Source: Ornithinimicrobium avium
Lineage (GTDB): Bacteria; Actinomycetota; Actinomycetes; Actinomycetales; Dermatophilaceae
DNA: 64,000 bases
Assembly: GCF_003351765.1 (NCBI RefSeq)
Contig: NZ_CP031229.1
Coordinates: 930,001 to 994,000, forward strand
Direction: 5' to 3'
Position 1 is the stretch's first letter, and the number at the start of each line of letters is the position of its first letter. The translations under genes were made by a program, and so were the position numbers. A model generated the notes under the pieces. It was not told the DNA's origin and did not search any database. It saw only the letters and a program-made list of their open reading frames with translations. Shown in pieces: positions 1-8,609 of the stretch.

Positions 1-277
1 TCGACGCTCACCTCGGCCACCCCGTGGCCCTTGCTCCCGCAGACCAGCTCCACGTCGGCCCGCCGACCGCCCGCCAGCGGCACCGACGCCCGCACCGTCC
101 CCAGTGCCGGGTCCAGCACCGGGTCGATCTCGAGCTCCTCGCCGGCGTGCCGCAGCCCGAGCATGCGCTGGGAGAGGACCTCCAGGAACAGCCCCGGGCC
201 GGGCGAGAACACCCGCCATCCCGCCTCGAGCGGCACCCTCCCCGTCAACGCCTCCTCGTACCCCGCCGAGGGGCGTC
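1..277 (-). pseudogene. C-terminal fragment of a second GH94 phosphorylase
   Basis: Read on the minus strand this stretch encodes a protein segment (PLEAGWRVFSPGPGLFLEVL, then LGLRHAGEELEIDPVLDP) that matches the C-terminal part of the intact GH94 phosphorylase at 8610-11960. The DNA itself is visibly alike over 8731-8990, with whole runs identical. Homology stops abruptly at about 277, where an unrelated plus-strand fragment begins, so the upstream nine tenths of the gene are missing. The true C-terminus lies left of the window. This looks like the stump of a paralogue cut by a deletion or rearrangement. Whether anything is still expressed cannot be seen. Confidence 0.75.
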
Positions 278-290
278 CGGCGAGTACGCA

Positions 291-758
291 AGGCTCAGCG
301 TGCTCAGTGTCGAGCTGGTCGGAATTGCCGACGTCGACGGGGACGGTCAGGACGAGCTCGTCGTATCGCTGATGTGCAGCGGCACTGAGATCGAGCACTG
401 CTGCGCAGGACAGACCAGCATCATGACGAGTGTCGCCGCCTACCGCCAGGAGTCGGGAGGCCTGCGCCTGGTAGCGCCTGGGCTCATGGGCGGCCAGTGG
501 CTCCCCGGCGACGAGTCCGGTCCGATCTCCCGCCGGGGAATCAACGCGGCTGCGCTCGACGGCTCCACCCTGGTCACGACGGAGTACACGCCGTACTCGC
601 ACATGTACAGCGTGGAGGACCTGCACGACCACGATCCCAGCGAGTGGATCACCGCACGGTACGTGGTGCGGGACGCTCGTGGGTGCCGGAGTCGTGACAC
701 GGCTTTGCGGCAGGGTCCTGGCGGCACGTGCGACACAGCCGCGACACGTCCCACCTAG
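291..758 (+). pseudogene. Orphan 3' gene fragment with a DxDGDGxDE loop
   Basis: This open stretch lacks a plausible start. It begins right at the breakpoint of the GH94 fragment and reads through GIADVDGDGQDELVV, a calcium-loop-like motif of the FG-GAP/EF-hand style, then CSGTEIEHCCAGQ with paired cysteines. That suggests the C-terminal domain of an exported or lipid-anchored protein. After about 670 the reading becomes arginine-rich and less protein-like, so a further frameshift near the end is possible. I do not recognise the family. Best read as a truncated gene remnant joined to the GH94 remnant by a deletion; it cannot be assigned a function. Confidence 0.5.
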
Positions 759-789
759 CGTGAGCGGCCCCACCAGCCAAGGAGGATCC

Positions 790-1967
790 ATGACGGTTCA
801 CCGTGAGTCTTTCATCGACGCCATCGCCAATGCCGCGACGCGCGGGCCCGTGCCCTGGGCATCCCCTTCACCGGCTCGCCCGGGCCCCTCAACGCGATCA
901 CCGACGTGCCGGGCGTCGAGGTCGGCTACGTGACCCTGGTCGAGGGCTCCGGGCCGCTGCGGGTCGGTGCCGGCCCGGTGCGCACGGGCGTCACCGCGAT
1001 CCTGCCGCGGGGTCGTGATGGTGTGGGTATGCCGTGCGCGGCGGGGTGGCACTCCCTCAACGGCAACGGCGAGATGACCGGCACCACCTGGATCTCGGAG
1101 ACCGGTGCGCTGTCGCTGCCCGTGCTGATCACCAACACGCACGCCATCGGACCCTGCCACCGCGGGGTGATCGACTGGGTCGTGGCCAACCGGCCCGAGG
1201 CCGCGACAGGCTGGCTCCTCCCTGTGGTCGCGGAGACCTACGACGGCTACCTCAACGACATCAACGGCTCACACGTGACCGCAGCCCACGCCGTGCAGGC
1301 GATCGACGACGCCGCACCGGGCCCGGTCGAGGAAGGCTCCGTCGGCGGCGGCACCGGGATGAACTGCTACGCCTTCAAGGCCGGCAGCGGCACCGCCTCC
1401 CGGCTCGTCCACCACGGCGGCGACCGCTACACCGTCGGCGCGTTCGTCCAGGCCAACTTCGGCCGTCGGCACGAGCTCGTGGTCGCCGGCCAGCAGGTCG
1501 GCGACGCGCTCGGTGTCGAGAACCCGATGGACGAGGCCCACCAGGCCGTGCCACCGGGCGCCGGCTCGGTCATCGTCGTCGTCGCCACGGACGCACCGCT
1601 GCTCCCGGGCCAGTGCGAGGCCCTGGCCCGCCGGGTCCCCCTCGGCCTGGCCCGCACCGGCACCACCGGCTCGCACTTCTCCGGCGACATCTTCCTGGCC
1701 CTTTCCACCGCGAACCCCGGAGCGCTGGGCAGCACCAAGAGCGCCGACGGCACCGAGGGCTACGACGAGCTGCGGTTCATCCAGTGGGGCAGCATCGACC
1801 CGCTCTACGAGACCGTCGTCACCTCTGTCGAAGAGGCCGTGCTCAACGCCCTGATCGCCAACGACACCACCGTCGGCCGCGACGACCACCGCTCACCGGC
1901 CCTCCCCCACGACCCTCTCACCGACCTGCTCACCGAGCGCGGAGTCGCCCTCGCCCCGCTCCGCTGA
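790..1967 (+). CDS. P1 family (DmpA/BapA-type) N-terminal nucleophile peptidase, apparent frameshift near 845
   Basis: Members of this family (S58, DmpA/BapA) are cytoplasmic aminopeptidases that activate by self-cleavage. The conserved features are all present: the N-terminal block GSPGPLNAITDVPGVEVG, the SVGGGTGMNCY block, and GAG-SVIVVVATDAP, in which cleavage before Ser (codon 1566-1568) would free the nucleophile. The ATG at 790 has an excellent AGGAGG five bases upstream, but its frame runs into nonsense near 845. The family sequence RALGIPFTG resumes in another frame, so one base is missing or two are extra around 843-848. A truncated form could start at GTG 906. It may therefore be a pseudogene or a sequencing error; the body of the gene is intact. 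Confidence 0.75.
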
Positions 1968-2061
1968 GGGCTTCCAAGGGCGGCCGGAGCGGATCTTCGG
2001 CAGACGGCGGACGTGGCGGAGTCGTCCTCCCCTCGCCGGTGACACGGTCCGCAGCCCCCGC

Positions 2062-2979
2062 TCAGGGAAGGAGGACGATCTTGCCGCCGGTGCGGCGCTC
2101 AGCGAGAGCGGTGTAGGCGGCCCGGACCTCGTCCAGCGGATAGGTCGCCGCGATCGGGACCACCAGGTCGCCGCGGACGATCATGGCAGCCAGGTCGGCC
2201 AGCGTGTCTGCGGTCGTGGACGCGTGCCCGAACACCCCGCGGGCGCCGTTGCGACCGGCGGCCTCGAAGTCGGCGATCGTCACCACCCGCTCCGGCGGGA
2301 CCCCGAGGCCGAGCGCCAGGTCGGTGTAGCCCTGCCCGAAGCAGTCCAGGAACGCCGCGACACCCTCGGGCGCAGCGGCCCGGAGCCGCCCGGCCAGATC
2401 CTCGCCCCGGTTCACCGGCTCGACGCCCACACCCCTGAGCCAGTCATCCTTGTCCGGACCGGCCACCCCGAGCACCCGGACGCCGTTCGAGACGAGCAGC
2501 TGCACCAGGATCGAGCCCACCCCACCGGCTGCCGCCGTCACCACCACCGACTCACCCTGCTGCGGGGTCACAGCGTCCCGCATCGCGACCGCGGTTCCCC
2601 CTGCGACGTACAGGCTGCCCGCCTGCTCCCAGGGCACCTGCTCGGGACGAGCGGTGATCTGCGAGGCCGGGACCGCCACATACTGCGCGTGCGCGGACCG
2701 CTCCCCTGACCAGCCGATGACCTCGTCGCCGACCTGCCAGCCGGTCACACCCGTCCCGAGCCCGCTGATCCGACCGGCGAGGTCGCTGCCCTCACCCATC
2801 GGGAACGCCGCGGTGCGGTCGGGGTCGAAACCTCCCTCCCGGATCCCGGCCTCCCCCGGGTTGATCGAGGTCGCCACCACCTCGACCACCACCCGGTCCG
2901 GCTGCGGGACCGGGATGTCCACCTCGCGGACCTGCAGCACCCCCACGTCGCCGTACTCGTCCAGCCTGACCGCCCGCAT
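2062..2979 (-). CDS. Zinc-independent MDR oxidoreductase, quinone reductase-like
   Basis: A 305-residue medium-chain dehydrogenase/reductase of the quinone oxidoreductase type, expected to reduce quinones or enones with NADPH. The N-terminal GroES-like half (MRAVRLDEYG, then VVEVVATSINPGEAGIREG) is followed by a Rossmann half with GVGSILVQLLV. The cysteine and histidine ligands of zinc alcohol dehydrogenases are absent, as is usual for this branch. I chose the start at 2979 rather than the upstream ATG at 3000 because GGAGG lies eight bases before it and homologues begin MRAV. It stands alone, tail-to-tail with the peptidase at 790-1967 and between decayed genes. The substrate cannot be inferred. 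Confidence 0.8.
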   Translation of the reverse strand: MRAVRLDEYGDVGVLQVREVDIPVPQPDRVVVEVVATSINPGEAGIREGGFDPDRTAAFPMGEGSDLAGRISGLGTGVTGWQVGDEVIGWSGERSAHAQYVAVPASQITARPEQVPWEQAGSLYVAGGTAVAMRDAVTPQQGESVVVTAAAGGVGSILVQLLVSNGVRVLGVAGPDKDDWLRGVGVEPVNRGEDLAGRLRAAAPEGVAAFLDCFGQGYTDLALGLGVPPERVVTIADFEAAGRNGARGVFGHASTTADTLADLAAMIVRGDLVVPIAATYPLDEVRAAYTALAERRTGGKIVLLP

Positions 2980-3064
2980 CTGCGTGTCCTCCGTCGCCAT
3001 GGCGCCAGCCTGCCTCAGGAGGCACGACCAGCGAAAGGCGGGTCCCGCGGCACAGCGTCGCCCC

Positions 3065-3465
3065 CTACCCTCCCCGCACCGCCGCATACCTGGCCAGCAC
3101 CTTGCGCGTGGGCTCCACCTCCACCCCCAGCGCGCCGAGCCGGGAGGCGTCCAGGACCGGGCGGTGCGCGAGGAAGACCGTCTGCTCCGGCCCGTACTCG
3201 GTCAGCCCCAGCCGCCTGCCCACCGCGAGCGCCCCACGGAGCAGCGGCTCGGGCACGACGAGGGTCCGCTTGCCGAGCGCCCGCGCGATCTCTCCCACCC
3301 CCACCGTGCCCTGCCCCGCGACGTTGACGACCCCGGTGGTCGGGCAGGTCACCGCCGCGAGCACGACCCGCACGACGTCCTCGTCCCAGACCAGCACGAA
3401 CGGCGAGGACGCCCCCGCCAGCCGCAGGATGAACCACCCCGACCACAGCCGGGTGATCCACCCTC
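3065..3465 (-). pseudogene. C-terminal fragment of an SDR/epimerase-type protein
   Basis: The minus strand encodes GWFILRLAGASSPFVLVW followed by DEDVVRVVLAAV and GVVNVAGQGTVGVGEIARAL, the typical C-terminal half of an NAD-dependent epimerase/dehydratase (extended SDR). The nucleotide-binding half with GxxGxxG and the YxxxK catalytic site are missing. The frame enters directly, out of phase, from the start of a sodium symporter gene at about 3465, so two genes are fused by a deletion. No start codon or ribosome site belongs to it, and it is best taken as a dead remnant. Confidence 0.7.
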
Positions 3466-3566
3466 GTGTCCAGCGCCACCCCGAGCAGGATGAGCGCGAG
3501 CACGATCCGCAGCGTGGTCAGCGAGCCCTCGTCGAAGGCGATCTTGATGCTGTCGACGTCGGTCAT
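3466..3566 (-). pseudogene. N-terminal stump of a bile acid:sodium symporter-like protein
   Basis: About 33 residues from ATG 3566 (MTDVDSIKIAFDEGSLTTL, then LALILLGVALDTRV) resemble the first transmembrane segment of SBF/bile acid:sodium symporters. Coding stops making sense within GACACGAGGGTGG, where SDR sequence in another frame takes over. Its start overlaps the stop of the flavin monooxygenase (ATGA), showing that the ancestral operon was monooxygenase, symporter, then SDR. Confidence in the family is moderate because so little remains. Confidence 0.5.
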
Positions 3567-4898
3567 CGCCCCACCTCCAGCTCGGCGGCCTGCGCGCGCA
3601 CCGCGCGCCGGTAGGCGTCCTTGTTGACGTAGTAGGCCATCCGCTCCAGTCCCAGGTAGTGGTATCCGCCGCTCAGGTCGGGCCAGGCCGCGCGGTCGGC
3701 CACTCGGGCGCGCAGCTGCGCCGCGGCCGGCGCACCGCTCTCCCGGGCGGCCAGGTATGCCGCGACGAGCTCGGCCTGCTCCCAGCGCCCCTGCCAGCCG
3801 ATGCCGGACGCCTCGACCATCCCCACCACATACAGGCCCTCGGCCGCGGGGGAGGCGATCTGCAGGTAGAGCCCCGGCGCCCCCCGCCCCCTCGGGCCAG
3901 GCCAGCAGGGAGCGGTCGAGGAAGGGTAGTGCAGGCGGTAGCCGGTGGCCAGGACGACCACGTCATACCCCTGGCGCGTGCCGTCGCGGAAGACGACGCC
4001 GTCGCCGTCGAGCCGCTCGACGTCCGGCCGCACGCTGGCGTCGCCGTGCCCCAGGTGGTGCAGGATCAGGCTGTTGACGATCGGGTGGGACTCGTAGAGC
4101 TTGTGGTCGGGCTCGGGGAAGCCGAAGCGGGGTCGGGTCGCCGGTGAACATCCGCAGCAGCCGGGAGTCGAGAGCCTGCTTGATCCGCGGCGGCAGCGGA
4201 CGGCCCTGGTTGAGGGTGTCGGAGGGGCGCCCGAAGAGGTACTGGGCACGAAGTGGTAGCCGCGCCGCACGCTGAGGTCGACGCTGGCGGCGTGGTGGAC
4301 CGCGTCGACGACGATGTCGCAGCCGGAGTTGCCGGCGCCGACGACGAGTACCCGCTTGCCCGCGAACACCTGCGGGTGCTTGTAGGCCGCGGTGTGGAAG
4401 ATCTCACCATCGAAGTGCCCCGGCAGCTCCGGCACGTTCGGCTCGGACAGGGTGCCGTCGGCCACCACCACCCCCGCGTGCTCGGACTCGACGGGTATGC
4501 CGTCAGGCCCGGTTGCGCGGACCACCCACCTCTCGGGGGCGGCCGGGTCACCGACCGGCTGCACCGAGGTCACCTCGGTGCCGAAGCGGTAGCCGTCCCG
4601 CAGCCCGAACCGGTCGGCGTAGGAGCGGAAGTAGGCCAGCAGGTGGGTGTGCGAGGGGTAGTCCGGCGTGCCCGGCGGCATCGGGTGCTCGACGAACTCC
4701 GTCGTCGTCCGGGACGAGATGAGGTGCGCCGACTCGTAGACCGTCGACCGTGGCGCGTCGATGTCCCACAGCCCGCCCACCTCGTCGGCCAGCTCGTAGC
4801 CGGTCCACGGAAGCCCGAAGCGCGCCAGGTTGCGGGGCCGCGGCCAGACCGGAGGGGCCGGCGCCGATCACGGCATGGGTGAGTATCTTCGTCGTCAC
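3563..4898 (-). pseudogene. Flavin-containing monooxygenase, multiply frameshifted
   Basis: Class B flavin monooxygenases use FAD and NADPH to oxygenate soft nucleophiles or ketones. Hallmarks are present: the FAD site VIGAGPSGLAA at the N-terminus, the FMO fingerprint FDGEIFHTAAY (FxGxxxHxxxY), the NADPH site VVGAGNSGCD and LATGYRLHYP. The coding frame changes about five times: near 4835 (extra C in a C-run after LAAA), near 4245 and back near 4130, and near 3930 and back near 3885. Several of these sit in C or G homopolymers. The start is GTG 4898. Paired compensating shifts could be sequencing errors, but the neighbouring decayed genes favour a true pseudogene. Confidence 0.75.
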
Positions 4899-4938
4899 GG
4901 TAGGGGCAGGCTAGCCCAGCCGGGCATCGCCCCGGCCG

Positions 4939-5484
4939 CTACCCGAGGAGCGGCTGCACGATCTCCTCGGGGCGGTTGAACCAGCGGTGCATCTGCAGCG
5001 CGAGTCCGAAGCCGAGCGCGAGACCGACGACCAGCAGCGGGAACCCGTAGGACGACAGGTAGGCCGTGAAGATGCGCATCGGGAGCATGACGTACCACGG
5101 CCCGGTTCCGGTCGAAGCCGCCCAGTCCGGCGAGAGTCCCAGTCTGAGCCAGCTGCTGAGGAGACCCGGTATGCCGAAGCAGGCGCACAGGGTGAACAGG
5201 GCCCCGGGCCACTCCATGTCACCGAGCAGGTTCCACCCCAGCACCAGGACGGCGGCGCAGGTCCCCACCACGAGGGGCAGGGTGAAGCCCGCGGCGAACC
5301 ACATCGCCCGAGACTGCGCGTCGCTCACCCCCTGGTTGGCCAGCAGGTCGGCGATCACCTGGACGGGGGACGTCCCGAAGCCGACGACGAGCACGACCAC
5401 GGCGACGGCGGCCCAGACCCAGGCCATGTGGGCTGCCGGTGCGGTGAGTCCGGACGTCGCGATCCGGGGATGCGGTGCGCTCAT
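4939..5484 (-). CDS. Hypothetical four- to five-pass membrane protein
   Basis: This 181-residue protein has hydrophobic segments at roughly residues 18-40, 65-88, 95-112 and 135-162, and a charged C-terminal tail (HRWFNRPEEI). I do not recognise the family. It begins 19 bases downstream of the large membrane patatin on the same strand, so the two are probably co-transcribed and may work together at the membrane, for example in lipid turnover. That link rests only on position. No catalytic motif is visible. Confidence 0.65.
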   Translation of the reverse strand: MSAPHPRIATSGLTAPAAHMAWVWAAVAVVVLVVGFGTSPVQVIADLLANQGVSDAQSRAMWFAAGFTLPLVVGTCAAVLVLGWNLLGDMEWPGALFTLCACFGIPGLLSSWLRLGLSPDWAASTGTGPWYVMLPMRIFTAYLSSYGFPLLVVGLALGFGLALQMHRWFNRPEEIVQPLLG

Positions 5485-5503
5485 GGCAGGGCTCCTCCTG
5501 TAG

Positions 5504-8500
5504 TCACGGCAGCCACCCGTGGACTGCCTGGATGTCCGCGCAGAGCCGTCTGAGGTGCTCCTCGCGGCCCTGCTCGGAGGGTGAGATGTCGGTGCTGTCG
5601 GTCGCCGGGCCGGTGCTGGTCGCGGCCGGCACCTGGCCGGGCAGCTCCTGGCAGTTCGTCTCGGTCGGCAGCTGCTCGCGCATCGTCGCCTGCGTGCTCT
5701 GCGCGAGCGTCCATCCCAACGGCGCGGCCGCGCCGCCGGCGGCGACCGGGAAGATCGTCACCACGTTCGCGAGGGTGTCCCCCGCTCCACAGTCGTCCTT
5801 GGCCTGCCGCGCGGCGTCCTCGACCGTGCGGGCCGCTGCGACGAGCTCCCGGTCGGAGCGGTTCCCGTAGAAGGCGCCGACCGCCAGGCCCGGCCCCAGG
5901 GTCTGCAGGGGGCGGGCGTCAGGCTCGGTGCTGGCCGTCGGGGCGAAGGTGCTGTCGATGATGAGAAGGCGAGGGACGACGCATCCGAAGGTCTGCCTCT
6001 TGTTGACGTTCTCCATCCTGGGACCGATGGCCTCCAGCACGTTGGTGACCGACGAGCCACCCGAGTTGTCGAACATCCCGCCGTCCAGGACGAAGGTCTC
6101 CTCCCCCTGGCAGTTGCGCAACGTGCCGGTCGGGGAGACGAACGGGAAGCGGGCCGAGACCAGCGCCGCGGTCGCCAGGCTCACCTCCTGCGGCACACCG
6201 TCGCGGTCGCACAGGTAGCGGTTGCCCTGCCGGACCGGTGCGGCGCCCGGCCCGTGGGAGGGCACGTCGGCGAGGACACCCGTGCACCGGGTCTGCGGCG
6301 AGGCCTGGGTCAGTGTGGAGAGCGTGAAGCGGCAGCCGTCCTCGACGCTGGTCGCGTTCAGGGCAAGGTATGGCGTGTGCCCCGCAGCCCACGACAGGGG
6401 CCGGGCGAGCTCGGGCTCGACCTCGGTGAAGGCGTCGCCCAGCGCGGCCGACCGGTCGTGGCCCGGCAGCGGAAGGCGGAGGAGGGAATTGGGCAGGTCA
6501 CGGGCGAACAGCGCTGCCACCGCGGGCGCCAGGAAGTCATGGCTGAAGGTCGTCGCGGGCTCCTGGCCGCTGCGCTCGTGGGCCGCCACGAGAGCCAGCC
6601 CGACCGCGCCGCCCGACACACCGCTGGCGAAGAAGACATCCTGCATGCGGTCGCGGTCGGCCTGGTCCGCGTCGGAGCAGCCTGCCCCGAACGCGCAGTC
6701 CCACACCTCCTGGGTCCAGAAGGCCGCCCGAACCCCACCGCCGCTGCTGGCCACGAGGACCAGCGAGCGCACGTCACCCGGACCGTACGTCGGGGCGGAC
6801 GGGGCACCCTCGCCCACGTACCACCTGGTGAACGCCACTTCCGCCGAGACCTGGGTCGAGGCCCTGCCCGGGTCCAGCAGCTCGACGTCGTAGTAGCGGC
6901 CGTCGGTGTCGATGGTGCTCGCGACAAGCCCCCACAGCACCAGACCGAGGATGACCGGCATCCGACGGACCCGGGTGATGGCCAGGGCACCACGCACCGC
7001 CCACCTGTCCCCGAGCAGGGTGAGCCCGGTGAGTCCGCAGACGCTGACCAGGGCGAACCAGACGACCACTCCCACCGTCCCCAGACCCGTCCACACGGCA
7101 GCCGGGAAGGGCAGTGCCGAGACGCCCAGCGCGACGCCGCTCACCGCGAGCCACGCCGCGACCTCGGTCCACCCCGGCTCCGTGCCCGCGGCGAGGTCAC
7201 GTCCCTGGTTGATGGCGACGAAGACGACCAGCAGCACTCCGAGGGCAGCGGCCCACCAGAACATCCCTGCGCCGGGCGGGTGCTCGTTGACCGCCCACGT
7301 CGTGGTGATCGCGCGCAGCAGCCCGAGCCACAGCAGCAACAGCGGCAGCGCGGCCAGCAGCCACACCCACGCGGCCGGCGCATCGGCACGTGGGGCGCCA
7401 GCATGCAGGGCGAGCCCACGCACCTGGCTCGGCCAGGACAACGCGGTCCAGAGCAGCAGCGCCACACCGGGCACGAGGAGCAGGGCCAGGAACGTCGCCC
7501 GACCGGCCTCCAGGGCCGGCACGAGAACGGCGCTGACCCCGAGCAGGACCAGGACCACCCCTGCGACCAGGGTCCGCCGCAGCCTGGGCGCGGTGACTGC
7601 TGACACGGCCGGGGTGCAGCGGAAGGCGGCGACGCACCGCATACCCCCGCGGAGCATCACCCACGAGGTGAGCGTGGCCAGGCCGGTCGCGAGCACGATC
7701 TTCCAGGGAGACTGGGCGGCGTGGGAGAAGACGTCGTCGATCTGCCGTCCGATGTCACCGCCCAGGGCCAGGAAGAGCGCGACCAGGACGATCCCGACCA
7801 GCACGTTGCCGCGCAGCGCCCCCAGCCCGGTCAGGGCACGGTCGCGCAGGGACCGGAAGCTGCTGGCGACGAGTAGGACCGGCACGACGGCGAGGACCAG
7901 CCCGACCCACTTCAGCAGCGACACCCCGCCAATCGCGCGGGCCGCCAGCATGGCCACCCCCGGCGCGGTCCCGCCCTGCAGGTCGACGTCCTCCCCCCAC
8001 AGGCCCAGCCCCACCGTCGCGGCCGTCTCCAGCAGGTCTGCCACCCAGTAACCACCGAGTGCCAGCCCGCTCCAGCCGAGCGCCTGGGCCGCGGCAGCCC
8101 GCCGGGGCGCCTCCGGGTCCTGGCTGCCGCCCTCGGCGAGCTGACGCTGGACGGTGGCGCGCACGATGAGCAGGAGGACCACCAGCAGCGTCATCAGGAT
8201 CAGGTCGACCGCGAGGTAGGACCACAGCAGGCCGGCAGGGTCGGCCCATCCGGTCACGACGTCGAGCGAGGTCTGTGGGGTGAGCAGCCGGACCGGTGAG
8301 GCGACCGCGCCGAAGCCGCCGGCGAGCGCGTCGAGACGGTGGCGGGCGGCGAGCGCCGAGTCGATCCGGCCGATGACCACACCCGCCGAGAGCATCAGCG
8401 CCAGGGCCGCAGACCAGTAGGGAAGGACAATCTGCACCGCGGCCGAGAAGACCTCGTCGCCCCAGGTCACCAGTGCCCGAAACCGCCTCCAGACCACCAC

Positions 8501-8512
8501 CCATCCGCCCAC
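5504..8512 (-). CDS. Membrane-anchored patatin-like phospholipase
   Basis: A 1002-residue protein in two parts. Roughly the first 540 residues are a string of hydrophobic segments (I count about twelve) with no recognisable transporter motif. The last 400 form a patatin domain, a Ser-Asp lipid acyl hydrolase. Visible motifs are the oxyanion glycine loop SSGGGVRAAF (about residues 585-594), the nucleophile elbow GVSGG (about 629-633) and the catalytic DGG in DGGMFDNSG (about 808-812). All catalytic residues are kept. It probably cleaves membrane lipid esters. Such multi-pass fusions are much longer than ordinary bacterial patatins (300-400 residues). It likely forms an operon with the membrane protein at 4939-5484. 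The start at GTG 8512 is uncertain. Confidence 0.85.
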   Translation of the reverse strand: MGGWVVVWRRFRALVTWGDEVFSAAVQIVLPYWSAALALMLSAGVVIGRIDSALAARHRLDALAGGFGAVASPVRLLTPQTSLDVVTGWADPAGLLWSYLAVDLILMTLLVVLLLIVRATVQRQLAEGGSQDPEAPRRAAAAQALGWSGLALGGYWVADLLETAATVGLGLWGEDVDLQGGTAPGVAMLAARAIGGVSLLKWVGLVLAVVPVLLVASSFRSLRDRALTGLGALRGNVLVGIVLVALFLALGGDIGRQIDDVFSHAAQSPWKIVLATGLATLTSWVMLRGGMRCVAAFRCTPAVSAVTAPRLRRTLVAGVVLVLLGVSAVLVPALEAGRATFLALLLVPGVALLLWTALSWPSQVRGLALHAGAPRADAPAAWVWLLAALPLLLLWLGLLRAITTTWAVNEHPPGAGMFWWAAALGVLLVVFVAINQGRDLAAGTEPGWTEVAAWLAVSGVALGVSALPFPAAVWTGLGTVGVVVWFALVSVCGLTGLTLLGDRWAVRGALAITRVRRMPVILGLVLWGLVASTIDTDGRYYDVELLDPGRASTQVSAEVAFTRWYVGEGAPSAPTYGPGDVRSLVLVASSGGGVRAAFWTQEVWDCAFGAGCSDADQADRDRMQDVFFASGVSGGAVGLALVAAHERSGQEPATTFSHDFLAPAVAALFARDLPNSLLRLPLPGHDRSAALGDAFTEVEPELARPLSWAAGHTPYLALNATSVEDGCRFTLSTLTQASPQTRCTGVLADVPSHGPGAAPVRQGNRYLCDRDGVPQEVSLATAALVSARFPFVSPTGTLRNCQGEETFVLDGGMFDNSGGSSVTNVLEAIGPRMENVNKRQTFGCVVPRLLIIDSTFAPTASTEPDARPLQTLGPGLAVGAFYGNRSDRELVAAARTVEDAARQAKDDCGAGDTLANVVTIFPVAAGGAAAPLGWTLAQSTQATMREQLPTETNCQELPGQVPAATSTGPATDSTDISPSEQGREEHLRRLCADIQAVHGWLP

Positions 8513-8609
8513 ACGCCCTCCTCAGGCCGTGCCGAAGTTGGCTGACGCTAGCAGCGCGGCGCGGGGTTACGCAGGAGTAGGTTTCGATGCGTTCGCCCTC
8601 CGATTCCGC

